Of a DNA stretch of 64,000 nt, positions 44,500-57,772 are shown in pieces; the first letter of the stretch is position 1, and every line of letters begins with the position of its first letter. Origin of the DNA: Eretmocerus hayati (taxonomy: Eukaryota > Arthropoda > Insecta > Hymenoptera > Aphelinidae); the NCBI GenBank assembly GCA_029851415.1, contig CM056741.1, positions 176,683,021-176,747,020 on the forward strand. Direction: 5' to 3'. The position numbers were made by a program, and so were the translations under genes. The notes beneath the pieces are model-generated. The model was given only the letters and a program-made list of their open reading frames with translations, was not told the origin of the DNA and searched no databases.

Positions 44500-47313
44500 G
44501 AGTGCAGGATAGTTTTCGAAGCAACTTAGCAACAATGGTCAGATAACAAGCCTTGTAAACAGACATGAATCATCAATCTTCTCTCAGACTTTACTTTTGG
44601 TGTAATTCGTAGCAAGGATAGTATTGAGGACATGAAAATATTCTAATTCCAATTTGGGATTGGAATTCAGGTAAACTTGATTTGGGCTATCAAATGATAA
44701 CACAATTAAATTTTTAGGGTGTGACTTTCACTACGGGTTCACGATTTCATCCGCATGGGCATCATTACATATATTCTCGATAATCAAGTTCACAATATAC
44801 ATGTATAAACGGAAATAATTTTCGGATTTAGCTAAATTGTAAATCCAACTCTCTCGTCTGGAAGATGTAAAAATAGAAGTCTCACATCGCTGCCTTGACA
44901 TCTCAACCAAAATAACACATTCACCTTGTCAATTTGTAAATGCAACTTCGATAGGAAGCAAATATTTTACACCCAATTTTCTCCTTAATGAAAAGCACAC
45001 TATTGCTGTCACCCTGGCCCAAAAAATACTCTGATGCCGATACATTCATTTCGACTTATCTGGGCCACTTTTTGTGAAATGCATCAAACGTTCAGACAAA
45101 TATCGAACAACCAAACTTCTTGGATGAGCGAGCAAATTTTCCCGGGGTCGTATACATGATTAACAGTTGGGTCACGATGTACACATACATACATACATCA
45201 TAGAGGAGAGTGAGAATTCGTTGGTGAGTCGGACGTTTGCCAAAGTTGGCCCAGTTCCCTCGAGGGCGTATCCATGTCACCGGAGCACGCTAGATATATA
45301 TGTAGACCATGCAGCTCTCACTCCCTTTCCGGCTTAAACATTCGACCCATGACCTCTTGTGCGCCGTTATTTGTGGATTGTGCCATTTACGTTCTACAAC
45401 TATATACTTGCAACTTTATTTTAATCTTAGCATTTTGTTCATCCAATGGTTTTATATGCTTTGAAATCTTCCTGATTGCGTGATTTTTATAATACTGAGA
45501 TAGGTTTACATCGTGTGTATTGGAATTTAGGTTTTGTGAATCGTGTATGAGGATTTTCATCGGGGATGCAGCCGGAATTGATTTTCAAACTTCGTTCCAA
45601 TTCGGATTATTCCTGTTGACTTTATCACGGAATATTTTCATAGCAATCTCGATTTTGATAAGATCAATTGGATTGTTGAAATAATCTAAAATGGATAATC
45701 TGTGTGAACTCTGGCGAATTATTGGAATCGAAATGGAATGAAATTTTGGATTTATCCCTGGGCTTTATTGAATCACAGTACGAAGTTTTAACAAGTTCAG
45801 CGTCGAAAAATGTGGAAAGTTGATATTGTGTTAATTGCATATCACAAATACTATAGAATTTCTTATTGTTTCAATTATATCATTCCATGCTTCAAAACTT
45901 GTATGGAAGATGTATATTTTTCCTACTGCAAGAAAAAAACTTTCTTCTGTCATTACAAGATTATTGATAATAAAAGTTGAGTCCTCTGAAAATGAGACCA
46001 GTACGATTTGTGTAATTTGCCCAACAGAAACTGCGAGATTTTTATCAGGTATTTTTTAATGCACTGCCCCGGGCCAAAGTAAACAAAATATTATAAAAAA
46101 TTTTATGATTTATGGACCAAATGTATGAACAAACGTCCATACATTCGGCACCAAACGGTGAATCGTGGGGTGAAAAATTTGTGATGAAAATCCTCACGAA
46201 TTCTGCATCGGTGTCTGATTGCAGTCCAATATGATGAATCAGTTCAATAGATATTCGGGTCAGTTTACACTGTCAGCTTTGATCAATCCGTAGGATATGT
46301 CAGATTCCCTCTGCCTGCACACAAACTTTTGAAATCTCGAAATATTTGAGTTGGCTTGAACATAAATCTGACTGTAAATATTGCAGCTCGGGTGATAGCA
46401 GTGCCAAGAAACTAGGCAGCGCGGATGCGAAAGTTTGCATCTAAAGGCCGATTTGTGAGTATGTCTTTACTGGCATAGCGTGCCAAGCGATAATAAGCTT
46501 GGGAAATGGGTAAAATGCGTCCGAAACATAGGATATACCTAACTGCATCATCACGATCACTCTTTAGATAGACACGATTCCGAATGAAAGTATGCAATCT
46601 CTGTGTATATATATATATGCACTGGTGTAAATACGATTCCGACGACTATATGTCTACCTTATTTACTCTCAATTTTCATTCTCAAGATACTCATGAATCT
46701 ATTACACTCTCACGACTGATCTCTGGTGAAACTTTCTCAAGATCTCGTATCACTATGAGATTTATAGAAAGTTTACACACTTCGATAGACTTGAGATCTC
46801 AAGTATGTGGTATGATATTCGTTGTGACTGGAGGTTTTTTTTAGCACACAACTTTAACTTAAATTCTTCGGCAACAGACGAAAGTTTTGATTAGGTAAGT
46901 TCAATCAACGCACCCGCTGTACTCCAGGGGTGCCAATTTCCTTCGGGACAGTATGGAAGAATCCCCACCGAGGCTAAAATTAGGTATGGAAAACCGCACC
47001 CGGAAAATTCATAGATATGGGTCATAAAATGGGAAAATGTCCGTCATTCAGTGGTGATTAATCTACATTTATGGAGCTCAAAATTCTTTGAATTATAGTT
47101 GTCTACTCTGTTACCATCACATCTGTGTCCAAAAAGGGCGATTTCTTTTCTCGGTTCTCACCTGACTTATTACTGGGAAGGATGATGACGAAATTTCGAT
47201 AGCTTGGCCCTGATTGTTCAAAATAGAAATTATCCTGGCTGATTCTGAAGGTTTGTAAGCAAGCTTTAACATGAACTAAAGTACGTTGAAAAATATTGAA
47301 GTGGGCATAATTA
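44500..47313. other. Non-coding intergenic region
   Basis: I see no supported gene. Short frames have no recognisable domains. A TATATATA tract lies near 46607. Confidence 0.5.
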
Positions 47314-47480
47314 CAGTCGAACCTGTGATAACGGATACCTGTACATAGAGGACACATCTAATTAACGGACAATTTCGTGTCCACCAGAAAAATTAAATGG
47401 CTCTTATGGACATGAAACCTCTAAATAGAGGACTTTTCTTCTTAACGGACGCGGATACTCGAAATCGCCCAATAACGGGC
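47314..47480 (+). repeat. Pogo-like element end
   Basis: TA then CAGTCGAACCTGTGATAACGG resembles the ends of pogo/Tigger-type elements (CAGTYRAACCTCNNTAACGG). Further phrases in the same style follow (ATAGAGGACACATC, TTAACGGAC, AATAACGGGCAC). No opposite end is identified close by. Confidence 0.4.
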
Positions 47481-48431
47481 ACTTCCAATAACTCTTCTGT
47501 AAGCCATAAGTGCTGGAAAGTAGTATACATACTCGCTTGACGATCACTTGGAACTGGCATTCATATCAGTGTGATATCACACTTGATGCCATAGATCTAT
47601 CATCTCGTATATCATCCATCCAAGCGAAAACCAAAAGCTGACCACCAATATTATAAGCCCCTTCTTCAATCGGCTCGAATATCATCACGTTTCCTAGGTC
47701 ATTCAACTTTAGCTCAAATCGACACCATCACACTAGCATCCCGATGATTTAATGGATGAGATGGCTGGCGCATGGCTATTATAAATTAGGTAGTAATGCC
47801 GTTGACTGTTAGTATATATGTATCGGTTCTCTCAACCCCATCAGGAGTATAGCGCATCAAGATCAGGTTAATCAAAAGTGACCCACAATTTACTCTGGCT
47901 GATCGTCAAGCTCGTCATCGAGTAACGTTTACTCATTGACACGATTCACGGTAAGAGTTTATTTTGGGTTCACTCGTCGGTGGCATGTAAATGATTACAC
48001 TAACAATACGCGCTTTTTGACGAAAATGTTTTGTATACAGGTCGAGTTTCAGCTATCAAGAATTCAATTCGGAAAATTTTGATAAATAGCATTATATTCC
48101 GAATGACGAGGAGAATTTGGAAGAATCATCCTAACCAATATGAGGTGATGCGTGAGCTAGCAGCAATTTAGAATCTGTGCAGTGTCACGGATGACCAAAA
48201 AATACACCAAAATTGAGGGAAAAAATCCCTCATACCATTTCGATTGCAATACCCCAACCACGGTGGTTCATGAAGCACATTCCTCAACCTATGATTCAGT
48301 ATGGAGTTGATCGACCATAAGGCTTCAATCTTACTATAGACGGTTGATCAAAAATCAGTTTAGTCTCAAAACAGGGCATTTCATTCTTCAAAATTGATTC
48401 TAAAACAACACAAACCATCACTTCATTTTTA

Positions 48432-48520
48432 CAGTCGAGCCTGTCAGTAACGGACACCCACGGTCGCAACAAAGGTGTCTGGTAACTAGAGTTGTCTTCT
48501 ATCGGGAGCTATAACATTCG
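48432..48520 (+). repeat. Second pogo-like element end
   Basis: TA then CAGTCGAGCCTGTCAGTAACGG, then GGTGTCTGGTAACTAGAG. It has the same orientation as 47314, so the two are not the two ends of one element but independent fragments. Confidence 0.4.
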
Positions 48521-48595
48521 ATAAGCGCTCTTATCTTTTCTCCGTGTTATTCTTATGGGAGAGATTTAGGATTCGGCTATAATTCAATTTTAATT

Positions 48596-49200
48596 GGAAC
48601 TGTGGCTGAAGCTGGGTCTGGGGCTCAGGCTGAGAGTGAAACTGGGACTGAGGCTGTGGCTGGGGTCGAGGCTAGGGTTGAAACTGGGGGTGGCGGGGGC
48701 TAAAGCTAGGGCTGAGGCTGGGGCTGAGGTTGGGGTTTAATCTGGGGCTGTGGCTGGGGTTGAAGTCGGGGCTGAAGCTTGGGCTGGGGGTAAAGCTGTG
48801 GTTGGGGCTGAGGCTATGGCTGGGACTGTCGCTGAGGCTGGAGCTGGGGCCGAGGCTGGGGCTGGGGTTGAGGTCATGGCTGAAGCTTGGTTGAGGGTGG
48901 GGCTGAAACTGGGTGTGCAGCTGGGGCTGAGGCTATGTCTGGGGCTGGAACTGTGACTGAAGCTAAGGCTGAGGCTGGGGGTGAACTTGGGACTAAGGCT
49001 GTGGCTGGAACTAGGGCTGGGGCTGGGGGTGAAGCTGTGGTTGGGGCTGAGGATGTGGCTGGGACTGTGACTGGGGTTGAAGTTGGGGCTGTGGCTGGGG
49101 TTGAGGTTGGGACTGAAGCTGGGGCTGACACTGTGGCTGGGGCTGTAGCTTGGGCTGACACTGTGGCTGGGACTGGGGCTGGGGATGGAGATGGGAATAG
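48596..49200 (+). repeat. GGGCTG/AGGCTG hexamer array
   Basis: About 600 bp of degenerate (GGGGCTGAGGCTG)-type hexanucleotide repeat, strongly G-rich on the plus strand. Long Ala/Gly/Val or Ala/Pro/Ser/Thr frames on both strands result from the absence of stop codons in the repeat. Confidence 0.9.
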
Positions 49201-49284
49201 GGGATGGGGATCCGGTGAAATCTGGTCTAGTTTCAACTAGACCTGATCCATCTAGTTCGCTCTGGTATTGTGTATTTAGGATGA

Positions 49285-49616
49285 CAAGGGGAACACCAAC
49301 CTTGCTGGTCTCTGAATCTTGACGAAACTTTGGACATCATCTTGTTTTAGTGAGAAGTGAGGGTCCAAGAGGCTTTCGTCCAATAGATCTTCCGTCTTCA
49401 GATTCAGCTATCGTAATTACCATTGCCCATATAGGACCATGGTGCAAATTCGTACATATAGATATACTGATAATGCTAATCTCCACCACTGAATCTGGGG
49501 ATGAAAGGCCCTTCGACAAACGTTTCCGGGTACCTTCATCTCTCACCAAAACAAGATGATTCCTGAAGTTTCAAGTTTCGTCAAGATCGAGGACCTGCAA
49601 GCTTGGTGCTCCCCTG
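49285..49616. mobile_element. Palindromic MITE inside the 10-bp array
   Basis: AGGGGAACACCAACCTTGC and GCAAGCTTGGTGCTCCCCT are inverted ends. The arms pair inward (CATCTTGTTTTAGTGAG against CTCACCAAAACAAGATG). The mirrored 69-70 codon frames on opposite strands are palindrome artefacts. Confidence 0.7.
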
Positions 49617-49686
49617 TGAGTTTGGTCTAATTCGATGAAATTCTGACTGGTTCGGTCTAATTAGGTCTAGTTCGACCATGTTCGGT

Positions 49687-49880
49687 CTTTTTTTTTTTGG
49701 GAGGGGAAAATGCATAGCTCCCCCCTGTGTAGGACTCCTAGAGACTTTGGTATACCCACTAAAAAACCCTTCGACACACCGACCAGTCGGGTACCGCGTA
49801 AGCATTACTTCCAACTGGTCGGCACGTTTGGCGCTGGAACGCGCATCCTCCGTTGCTCCTTCACGTCTGTCGCGGTGTAG
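49687..49880 (-). mobile_element. Minus-strand retroposon with poly(A) tail
   Basis: The plus strand starts with a T run (11 T) followed by GGGAGGGGAAAATGCATAGC, so on the minus strand a ~190-bp sequence ends in poly(A). It contains an internal inverted word (CGACCAGTCGG and CCAACTGGTCGG). It is more GC-rich than its surroundings. It is likely a SINE or a truncated LINE 3' end; the class is undetermined. Confidence 0.55.
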
Positions 49881-50570
49881 TTAAGCCAAGTTCGGTCTAG
49901 TTTAATCAATTTTGTCTGGTTTGAATCAATTAGGTCAAGCCCGATCTTGTACGGTCTACTACGCTGTAATTAGGCCGAATTTGGTCCTATCAGATCCAAT
50001 TCCGTCTAGTTCGGTGGTCTGGTTCGGTCTAATTCGATCTTACTCAGTTTTGTTCGGTCCGATCAAGTCTAGCTACATCTAGCTCGGTCCAGTTCGTCGT
50101 AGTTCGATCTAGTTTGAGCAAATTTGGATCAGCTCGGTCTAATTCGGTATAGTTCGCTCTAGTTCGGTCAAGTTGGGTCCAATCCGGTCTAGTTCACCTA
50201 GGTCAATGTAGTTTGGCCTAGATTGGTCTAAATAGATCTAACTCGGTCTAATTCGGTCTAATTAAGTCGAGCTCAGTCTGGTTCGGTATAGCTCGGGGTA
50301 ATTATCTCTCGGTCGTTCTAGTATGGTTGAATTAGGTCTATTTTAGTCTCATTCGGTCTAGTTTAGTCTCGTATGGTCTTGTACGGCCTGTCTTCGTCGA
50401 TTCCCATCGGGTTCGCTCTAGCCAGGCTAGTTCAATCTAGGTCAGTCCAGCTCAGCCTAGTTTTTCTAGTTCGGTCTAGTTTAGTCAAGCTCGGTCTAGA
50501 TAGGCCTAATTCGGTCTAGTGCGATTTTGTCTGGATTAATGCAGTCTGGTTCGGCCCAATTAAAACTAGT

Positions 50571-52094
50571 TCATCAGAAAAATCTCTCACACTGCTATTC
50601 ATAGTTGCTGATAACTCGCGGGTACGTGTCGACCCACGGGTCAGGCGCTGTAGTCTTCGTGGCCAAAGAATCAGTCTGACTCCTCAGTTGTCTGTTGCAT
50701 TAATGTACTGAAATCATTCAAAGAAGACGCAGAAACTTTGATCCATATTTACGCCCACGGATGTCAGATTTCAGAGAGAGCAGCGATACTTTGATCTATT
50801 TGAAGGTTCTCTGAACCGTGAGATTTTTGAAACTTGGTCCATCTATTAACAAGAATTTTACACTTATTCCACACATGTGTCCTATCATCATTGAAATTGA
50901 TTGTTCTCTCAACTTCTGAAAGATCATCCACGATTGACGGTACTTTTTGCAATCGATTGCAATGCTAATTTTCTGCCTCGCGGAGAGCGTGTGTGTGTGT
51001 GTGAGCGTATACGTGCACAAGATGCGCCGTTGTGTAAACACAAGTGTACACAAAACAGCTTTTGAGCGGCGAGGTCGCATTGCTATCAAAACAACACGGT
51101 TCGCCCAAACTTCTTAGCCGGATTGTCCGAGGAGACATATCTTAAGGAGGTGGATGACTACATCGAAATTTTGCGTGCACTGAAAACAGTGACGAGTTGA
51201 GAATAAATTGTTCCAGTCACCATCATTGCATGGCGATAAAGAATAATAATTTAATGAAAGAGACTTGTGAATTGCTACATGCAGTAGCACAAGAGGCACG
51301 AACTTATACATGATGGTCGTTTTGCGTACAGGGACCCCGTTATAGTTACTCTCGCGCACGTTAAAGTGTGGGTTGATATAACAGAGCAGCCAAAAATCAT
51401 TACCGAGACGTGATCGCTCTTTTTTTACGATCGCAACGTGCAAACGTGACCGCATCAGTTGCAGGCACAGTCCAAAAATCAACTCTATACTCTACATCAT
51501 TCGTATGCTGATTTCAACCTTTGCAGTACCGTTTGACGCTGTAAGCAGTGACGTGAGGTTTTGGGAGTAGATCAGATTTTGTGGATCTGAGATTTGTATT
51601 CCGTTATGGTAAACGACGAATGAAAAATTTGCAGACAGGTGATTCAGAAGCAGGATCTCGTTTAAGTTGGAGGAGTGAGACTAGCTTTCTAATTTCATTG
51701 ATAATTTCTATCTACACGGAAATTATCTCCTTCATTCAACTGGATTTGTTGAATGAAGAGAATAATTTCACTGATGTGGCTACTATCACCGGCCTAGAAT
51801 TGAAGATTATTTTTCTCAGGACAGCTGAATGATGGTCATTTTTAAGATCCACGGGTCCCTCCTTTTGAATGCTCTAAGAATATATTTGGAGATCTTGGTC
51901 CAAGAATTCCCAAAAGAAAATCTCGGTGGCATTGGAATTATCACAGAATTAATTCAACTAAGTACAGCGAATGTGTTGATTTTCAAAACAGAATATGGAA
52001 GTCTATGTTTCCTCAAGGATACTGGAAAGTATGAATGAATACTCACGAGCGACCTGATTAATTAATTATGATTAATGCATGAATTGTTGAGAAG
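50571..52094. other. Non-coding region
   Basis: A GT tract occurs at 50989-51003. No gene is supported. Confidence 0.45.
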
Positions 52095-52255
52095 TTGAAA
52101 ATCTCGAGCATGCTAAATGCCGGCGCACAGTGCGACAGACCAAAGAATTTTAGTCTTTCCCACCGTGCGCCGTATGCCACTGCATGCCTCCACGCTCAGA
52201 AGCCCAAAACACTCTACGTATACATATTTGCCCATACTGCGTGCGAATTCGAACT

Positions 52256-52269
52256 GTTGCCATGGCAAC
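52256..52269. promoter_or_regulatory. Perfect RFX X-box palindrome
   Basis: GTTGCCATGGCAAC is a perfect 14-bp palindrome that fits the RFX X-box consensus GTNRCC-N(0-3)-RGYAAC with a 2-bp spacer. It lies in a locally more GC-balanced stretch (about 52100-52450), with TTATATAC directly downstream (52273-52280). RFX factors control ciliary genes in animals. No target gene is identifiable in the window. Confidence 0.45.
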
Positions 52270-52479
52270 AAGCTTATATACGGCGTCTACGATATTGCAA
52301 GTGGACCCGCCGAAATCTTCGTCTCGACCTACACTCATATGATGACTCATTCCTTCGAACATCTTTTTCCCTCGTATCAGCGCATGTGCCATCGTAGGGA
52401 TACGCGAAGTTTTTGGCACGCCCGATGTGCTAACTCCAGGTTGTACCAAGGATCTGCCGGTTCCTCATTAGATTGATGT

Positions 52480-55400
52480 ATATACAAAGGTCCTTTGAAT
52501 TGGCCAGATTACTAGATCACCCGGGGTTAGAGGACTAATTTTCTTGTGGAAGCTGAGGAAATCCCGTTTGAAATAAGTACTGGCCGGATTTAATTCCGTT
52601 ATCCTGGACCGAAGTTACAGCATTCAAGAGATCATTCATATATTAGGTGCAAACATGGAAGAATTCGAGAAAAACTTTAAATGAGTGAGGGACTCGGCAG
52701 TTAACTACTTTGTGGACTCATTACCGAAAGTCACCAACATCATTCCAGGTTGACCAAATTGAATTCGGCCAACGGTAATTTTCATGGAAATGTTCTGAGC
52801 TTTTCGGAAGAAAATCGTTTCTAAGAACCTAGATTTCTGCGCGTGCCCAAAAAGTATAGGGTTTTGGGATCAAAATCTACAAAATTGCAAAAAAATCGCT
52901 CGAAATTCCTAAAAGCACCCTAGCTGAAAATAATTTTTTTGTGAATACATGATAGTTTTAGGAGGAAGAATTAAAATGCACTTTTCATGAAATCACCCAT
53001 ATACACGCTTGGCTAGCAGATTGAGAGAAAAATTACAAATTAATTCTCATGGAATCGACCATTGACAAGACGCTGGCCATGGTTCTCAGAAGTGTTTCCT
53101 ATCGATTCTTTTCGCCTCTTTTAAATGCGCGTAACCACATTCCGCTTTTCAAGTTATTTTTGAGAAATAACGATTTTAGTGGAAAAAAGTCAAAGAACAT
53201 TTTGCAACGAAAAATTAAAGGTGTAATCCTCATTAGCCCGTCAGGATATGGAAAAAATGTTCTAATCTGTTCTAATATTTTTTTCTAATATGATAAAAAC
53301 AAAATCTGTGACTCACCTACCTTTGATATATCATTTTCTCGTAGAAATACTCAATTTGATTTGTGATATGTATATTCGTGACGTGGATTTGTGAAATCCA
53401 ATGATTCGTTTCTTCATGAGTGTGATTATTGTTAAAAATGCAGAAACATATTTCTACTGACACCTGTAAAGGATTTTGATTTTCATTAAAACTGATAGTC
53501 AATCAGTTTCAAAAAGTAACCAACTTGAATCATTCAGAACTAGTTATCCACCCCTAAAACATTCTCATTATCACACCAATCAATTTTCATGCACGCTTGT
53601 GTAAAAATTACGCGCGTGTATGTACATACACACATAAATTTTCCAGATATGGTATTACATGCATGTACAACTTATCCAATGGCTAGAATCGATGGTGGTG
53701 TTTCAGGGCTTACGTAATACACCAAGCTGGTCAGATATATCTACATATCTATAGAACTATAATACGGGTCGGCGGGAACCGATCAAGGCAAACGGGTGCG
53801 TGCCACGTGCGCCTATACACATACCCAGGCCAAGTTACCTGTAATACATTCTCCCATCATCCGGAAATACAAGTTACTGGCAACTATATGTCGAACAAAA
53901 CTTGTCATTTCCCGGTTTTTGTATGTATTTGTTCTGAAAGTATACATTTGACGCATGATGGATGCGAGTAGCATCATCGCAACAATTATGATGAAAGCAC
54001 AGAGAAAAAATTCAGGCGTCCCTCCATAACCGCGAAGAAAACGTTCCCCGAGAGGTTAGGTACCGCGGCTACAAAAACTGCGTTCACCAAAGCTTCTGGC
54101 TTATGGGAAAGGGGAAGATCCCTTTCGGCAACCGCAAATTCTGAAATGAAGCGTTGATAAGGAGTTCCAATGCATTGCAATTTATAAAGACTCATCTTCT
54201 TGATCTCGATATACCATGGAAGAGATATCGTATAACACGACAAAATGATATCATTTTTCTCTATAATGATCAGTTATTTGTTATTGTTTTCCACGAATAT
54301 TCCTTCTTAGCGGTATATGCGTGCCTTTTCGCACTTGATACAAGATACCATTCGAAAGATCTTAGAGAAACCTATCGAAAATGAACTTGAAGATTCTCGT
54401 TAAGGCGACGGTCTTTCAGTGAGAGTTCTTTTTGGTGGTGACATTTGTTTCTTTTTGCCCGACATTCTGTTACTTTCATCCTCAAATGTTACTTTCCGTT
54501 CCATGCACGTAAACAAGACTTTTTTTTGCTTATGGAATTCAAACATATGATCGTAAGTGGTGGTAGAGAACATTGATATTCCAGTGACCAAAGATTTTAT
54601 TATTCTAACCTAGAAATGCTGCGTTTGAATGCGACAATTCGAGGGTTCTCGTGAAGTAAAAATATATCCGCACTCCGCTTGCAATTCCATTTTGGGCACT
54701 GAACCAACATTTCTGTTCCAATAGTGCCCAAAATAGGCTAACGTGCTCAGTACATACTATTTTCCAAAATTTTTACTTCATTTTATTGCGAATTAGTAAT
54801 CAGTAGTATTGTTCCCCAAAAGAAATCAAAAAGTTCCACAAACCGATTGATTCGTGTTCGAAATATTTTTGGAATTGTTTTGCCATGGAGAAAACCGCGT
54901 TCACCAAGACTGATTCAAATCGTGGTTGCAAAATGAATGTGCTAGAAATGTGCATTTTGGCGGTGACCGAAGATGATTGTACGAAGTCTCTCAAAGTTGC
55001 ATCTAGACACTGCACTTTTGATCGATCAGCTTTTTTTTTACCAATATTAAGCTCTTCATGACGGCAGCGTCGATCAATCGATAATTACTTTCGAGCTCAT
55101 TGTTATTACTTCATAAATGGAGTGGTATTTTTATGAGAAAAGCCGACTGAATTCCTCTCTCTCTCTCTCTCATCCAGGTGATTATAATCTGGAGATCTTG
55201 ATCCGAAACTGGGTGTCCATGTGTATAGTCATAACTGACGCATAACTTCGTGGCACATCGCGTTCGGTCCTTATTTACCAAATTCAATTATAGGATAATA
55301 GTCAAAGTAGGTCTTGCGAGATGTCAATTGATATTAAACTACTGAATAAGTTAATTTTATTCTATAGGTGTCTCAGGGGCTATCCATGCATTACGTAGAA

Positions 55401-57168
55401 ATTCTATGGAGGAGGGGGGGGGGCAAGGAAAAATCTCTCTCAGTTTTTCACGCTGCATCATACACTAGTCAGCAATTTTCCATTGAAAAAACCTCACAAA
55501 CGAAGAAGGCGATCTGAAACCATGAAATTCTACCTCGCGTAATTTATGGATGATCCCTTATCACTTTGGCAGACAAGCGATCCATGTTTAGATAAATTTT
55601 CAGCTTAGCGACAGCTATATACGAAGAATCGAATATTGAACTACTTTTATTAATGTAAATATAGCAAGAGGTCAGAATAAATGAGCGTCTTTTTGGGTAA
55701 ATGGGTGGAGTAGCATACATATTTTATATTATTATATCGATTCGATGAGACGAGCAAATGTGTGACAGATCGGGCGCCTCATCAAAATTTGATACAGTAT
55801 CAATAAAATTATCGTGTCAGTGGGACGCGCGCGAGCGATAGCGGTCATCATTTTTTTATATCGTTACGAGTGAGGAAGAAAGAGAGAGAGAGAGAAAGAA
55901 AGAGAAAGTGGGAATGAGGTCATTGACTCAAGTGTTAACTTATACAGGTAAATAATTACGGAAAATTATTATGAACCGATGAAACGGTCCGTGTTTTTTA
56001 TACGTGACCTGATGCCCTCATCGTATAGGGGTCGTTCACAAAAAGTGCCTCAAAGTCAAAAGTGCAAAGAAGAAGTTTCCAGTCGCGTTGTTTAAAAAAT
56101 TTGAATTAGTCGATGGAAGAAGATTGAGATAATAGATGAAGAGATGAAAAAAAAAAAAAAAAAACAACAAGTTGTTGACTTGTCTGTATGAAAAACCATG
56201 TATGAAAATCGTTTCAAGATATTTTCTTTAGACTTAGATTTTCAGTACAGGGAAATCTCTTTATTCATTCGGACAACTCTAAAATGTGGACTATATTTTC
56301 GCGGACACTTTTGTTGTGACCGGCGGCACCTATACTCGACGAAGACCGATAAGGTGTACACTTTATAGAAGTTTCACCGTATTTTGCAATAAAGTGGCGA
56401 TCTAAATAGAAAGTTTTATTGATCAAACAAAGAGAAAAGAACTTGCAAGATCCAAGTAAATTTCCTGCATTCTATCTGCACACGTCTGTACTGTTGAATG
56501 TTAGCCATAAAATACATTGCCGAACCTATAAGTGTTGTTAATATTGAAGATTAATAGTACATTTCGATACAAGGGCGAATAATAGGTTTTACGCCCGTGT
56601 ATCTAACTATACTTTTCGATAAACTGTGAGTAAAAGTCGACAAACTGTGCGCAAAGTGCACTTTTACGCACAGTGTATCGAAAAATTATTTTGAATGTTA
56701 CTCTATTACCTTTATCACTGCGATAATAATTAAATAACATGAAAAAATTGACGATTGACAGCCATTTTGAAAAGCAAAATAGGAGGCCATACGAGGCCCA
56801 ACATCTAAGTATACCTGAATGGTGTCTGATGAGGAAAAGTCCGCACGTGCCAGGAGGAGGAACTTGCCTGCAGGTATATACACAATCCTTTGCCTCTCTG
56901 GAGGGATAAGCTAAAAGAGGGCGAGGGCGTGGCCTAATAGAAATATATACCTATCTGCTGAAATGAGGCCGCCCTGCAGCAAAATCTTTGCTTTTTGTCG
57001 TTGTGCTCTTTTGGCTCGTATTTATAAAATATTCGCTACCGCAGCAAAATTCTCATCATCGCCGTGTTGGTTCACACGGATTACGAATTCTTTTGATGAA
57101 TATATCGAGAATATTATTCGTGGAAATTTGAGCCGGTCAAGAATGCAGAAATTAAAAATTTCCGCAAG
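52480..57168. other. Non-coding region
   Basis: I found no convincing gene. Around 56560-56690 there is a repeat (TTACGCCCGTGTATCTAACT, then CACTTTTACGCACAGTG) related to 21165-21265. GA-rich and CT microsatellites occur near 55157-55170 and 55873-55905, and a poly(A) run near 56147-56164. Confidence 0.5.
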
Positions 57169-57772
57169 GAAGTCCTCGTTATTCGCGGATTTGTTATCCG
57201 CGGTTACCCTTATCGGTGGACGAGCAATCGAAACCTGGGTATCGAGAACCTATATTCTTGGTATCCGCGGTTCGTTGTGAGATTTATCCGCGATTTTTGT
57301 CGTTGCGAAAACTTAACAAAAAAAAGTCTTTAACGGTAACAATCCATCTATTATTAATCTTTTCCATGTCTGCATCATTATTTGATGATTGAACACTATG
57401 AATTTATTATGAGTTCTGAGGTAGTATACATGCAATATCCAGATCGGTTGGTTTGCTTTGTTAAATGGCCCTCGAAATTTGCGAAAAAGCTTAACGAGAT
57501 CTCATTAGTCGTTTAAAACAGTCGGTAGCTACCGATTACTTCTCAAAAACCAATCAAGGTTGATTGATGACATGTTAAATAAAATCTAGGACTTGAAATT
57601 CTCTCTAGATAGCAAAACAATTAAGAAGAATTTCTCGTACACTTCATTTCGCACTTCCGGGACCTAACCCCCTCTTCACCATAAATGATTAATGTCTTAT
57701 TGACCGCGGTTTTTTTATCCGCGGTTATCTTTTACTGGAATGTAACCCCCACGGATAACGAAGACTTCCTGA
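57169..57772. mobile_element. MITE with GGAAGTC..CGTTATCCG ends
   Basis: GGAAGTCCTCGTTATTCGCGG on the left is the near reverse complement of CCACGGATAACGAAGACTTCC on the right. Inner copies of TTATCCGCGGTTA occur on both sides (about 57189 and 57716). The ends recall pogo-type elements. It is non-coding. Confidence 0.55.

Larger units (their letters stand above)
49205..50570 (+). repeat. GGTCTARTTC 10-bp repeat array, interrupted
   Basis: Degenerate copies of GGTCTAGTTC / GGTCTAATTC occur at 49215-49260 and again at 49620-49686 and 49885-50570. The gaps are occupied by a MITE (49285-49616) and a retroposon (49687-49880). It adjoins the hexamer array. Confidence 0.8.

Noticed and set aside
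48750..49240. Long Ala/Gly/Val-rich and Ala/Pro/Ser/Thr-rich frames on both strands
   Set aside because: They arise from the G-rich hexamer repeat, which has no stop codons in several frames on either strand.
52117..52476. 119-codon plus frame and overlapping minus frame near the X-box
   Set aside because: Both strands are open across the same GC-balanced stretch and neither peptide resembles a known domain, so a coding claim is not supported.
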